Below, piece after piece: positions 63,038 through 64,000 of a stretch of 64,000 bases of DNA. The translations under genes were made by a program, and so were the position numbers. The notes below the pieces were generated by a model. The model ran no database searches, had not been told where the DNA came from, and saw only the letters and a list, made by a program, of their open reading frames with translations. The DNA is taken from the IMG/VR virus record IMGVR_UViG_3300037011_000606, positions 1-64,000 of that record. One strand, 5' to 3'. Each line of letters opens with the position of its first letter. Within the stretch, counting starts at the first letter, position 1. The stretch is from a virus.

Positions 63038-64000
63038 CTACGTTACTATTGTATCAGTGGTCCTAATCGCAGACACAGATAAGCCGGTAGTAACCACCTG
63101 TCCAGTCGTCTCAAAGGGTATAATCCCTTTCTTCCTAACCCTTATCAACACATCTCTATCACTGGCATATACTACTATAACAGATACACTGGTGCTTATA
63201 GCCTCCTCATCTATAAACGGAACATAAGCTTTATCTGTTCCATCATAAGTCCTATCCAGAGTTCCAACCAGTGTAAATATCTTACCCGTCCAAGATGAAT
63301 ACTCATAGCGCTGTTCCGTCGCCGTAGACGTATCCACAGTTCTTAAGAAGCCAGTATCTGGTGTATCTGAATCTATATTAGCTTGCACTTCGAAAGTCCC
63401 ACTGCCCAATGTATTATTAGTTGCATGTGAGGTGTAGGTCGCCTTATCTATAACTCCAACTAACGTTCTATACACGCCTACCCGATCTCCAGCAACAACA
63501 CTGCTTATAGTTATAGTTGATACTGTGGGCGGGTCCCTGGTAGTTCCGCTAGAGTCTATAAGCTGATAACTCATCGCATCATCTACATCCATATCCTCTA
63601 GCCATATACCTTGAGCCCCGAAGAATATACCACCAGCAAAACTACCGAAAGGTGCTGCCTTAATTGGCGTATACCCAGTGTATGCTATCTGGTAACAATT
63701 ACCAGTCAACACTGTTATTACCCCACCAACCACAGTGTACATATTATAAGCAGATCCGGACCTAGCCACAAACTTCAAATACTCATAGACTTGTGACACA
63801 GTCCTGCCATCACAATCCACAACTACATCATAGTCGTGTGTTACTGGATCCCTAGGGAATGCCTTAGGTGTAGTGTGGGCAGATACCAAATCCGCAGAAG
63901 CTACGGTAGTAGCACCAGAAACACTTCCCAATATGGTTTTAGTATTAATCAACGTAGAGGAACAATTGCCCAAAGTCATAGTCCCCGACGTCTCCTTAAT
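63038..64000 (-). CDS. Virion beta-rich protein, 5' end cut off by the window
   Basis: The frame is open up to the window edge (seven codons before Met 63979), so the true start probably lies beyond 64000. The visible part has strand-rich segments with Thr/Val/Ser (VVVDCDGRTVSQVYEYLKF, GIWLEDMDVDDAMSYQLID) and a C-terminal VSVIVVYASDRDVLIRVRKK. It belongs to the fibre gene group. Function not recognised. Confidence 0.6.
   Translation of the reverse strand: MKETSGTMTLGNCSSTLINTKTILGSVSGATTVASADLVSAHTTPKAFPRDPVTHDYDVVVDCDGRTVSQVYEYLKFVARSGSAYNMYTVVGGVITVLTGNCYQIAYTGYTPIKAAPFGSFAGGIFFGAQGIWLEDMDVDDAMSYQLIDSSGTTRDPPTVSTITISSVVAGDRVGVYRTLVGVIDKATYTSHATNNTLGSGTFEVQANIDSDTPDTGFLRTVDTSTATEQRYEYSSWTGKIFTLVGTLDRTYDGTDKAYVPFIDEEAISTSVSVIVVYASDRDVLIRVRKKGIIPFETTGQVVTTGLSVSAIRTTDTIVT

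Noticed and set aside
1-64000. Integrase, attachment sites, insertion sequences or a CRISPR array
   Set aside because: I looked for tyrosine- or serine-recombinase motifs, transposases and regularly spaced repeats and saw none. This fits a lytic virus, but the genome may continue beyond the window.

Overview
The window reads as a nearly complete genome segment of a lytic, contractile-tailed (myovirus-type) virus of an archaeon. Archaeal signs seen directly: TATA-box promoters and a leaderless gene, a histone-fold protein, a family B DNA polymerase, an MCM-like AAA+ helicase, an XPF/Hef-type nuclease, a family 4 (Fe-S) uracil-DNA glycosylase, and two adjacent tRNA-like genes with internal insertions. 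Signs of a tailed virus: HK97-type capsid module, large terminase, portal, tail sheath and tube, tape measure, baseplate J, gp25-like and gpI-like proteins. No integrase or partition gene was seen. The host lineage cannot be named from this sequence alone. No origin or terminal repeat was seen, and the last gene runs off the right edge.

Layout. (1) 1-13.85 kb, plus strand: about 45 small, tightly overlapping early genes. They include several winged-helix regulators (four share an N-terminal motif), a histone, many CxxC zinc-ribbon proteins and six tiny membrane proteins. The two tRNA-like genes lie at 6.17-6.45 kb. (2) 13.7-16.05 kb, minus strand: three-gene operon of AAA+ helicase, ERCC4 nuclease and nucleoside monophosphate kinase. 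(3) 16.2-32.04 kb, plus strand: replication and nucleotide metabolism. Genes are an AbrB-type regulator, a putative ssDNA-binding protein, a RecA-like ATPase, a DpdA-like transglycosylase, PolB, a dUTPase-like enzyme, class II ribonucleotide reductase, an HD phosphohydrolase, a Cas4-like nuclease, a TRAM protein, QueD, QueE, a phosphoribosyltransferase, FolE2, a uracil glycosylase and QueC. (4) 32.1-64.0 kb, minus strand, transcribed right to left: fibres, membrane/XhlA-like proteins, gpI-like protein, beta-helix spike, terminase, portal, a protease fusion, scaffold, decoration, capsid, connectors, sheath, tube, tail chaperones, tape measure, hub, spike, lectin-like protein, gp25 fusion and baseplate J.

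How it works together. FolE2, QueD, QueE and QueC form a complete route from GTP to preQ0. A DpdA-like enzyme next to the polymerase could insert preQ0 into viral DNA, so the virus probably carries 7-deazaguanine-modified DNA. RNR, the dUTPase-like enzyme, the monophosphate kinase and the uracil glycosylase supply and police the nucleotide pool. Main points for a second look: the 941-residue fusion of a nucleotidyltransferase-like and a DNA-ligase-like region with a prohead protease, both enzyme-like parts having altered catalytic residues; a canonical A AAA AAG frameshift site in the tail chaperone gene; a shared promoter architecture (GAGAGTC boxes, TATA box, CGATA 17 nt later) at early, replication and capsid operons; and the tRNA-like pair.
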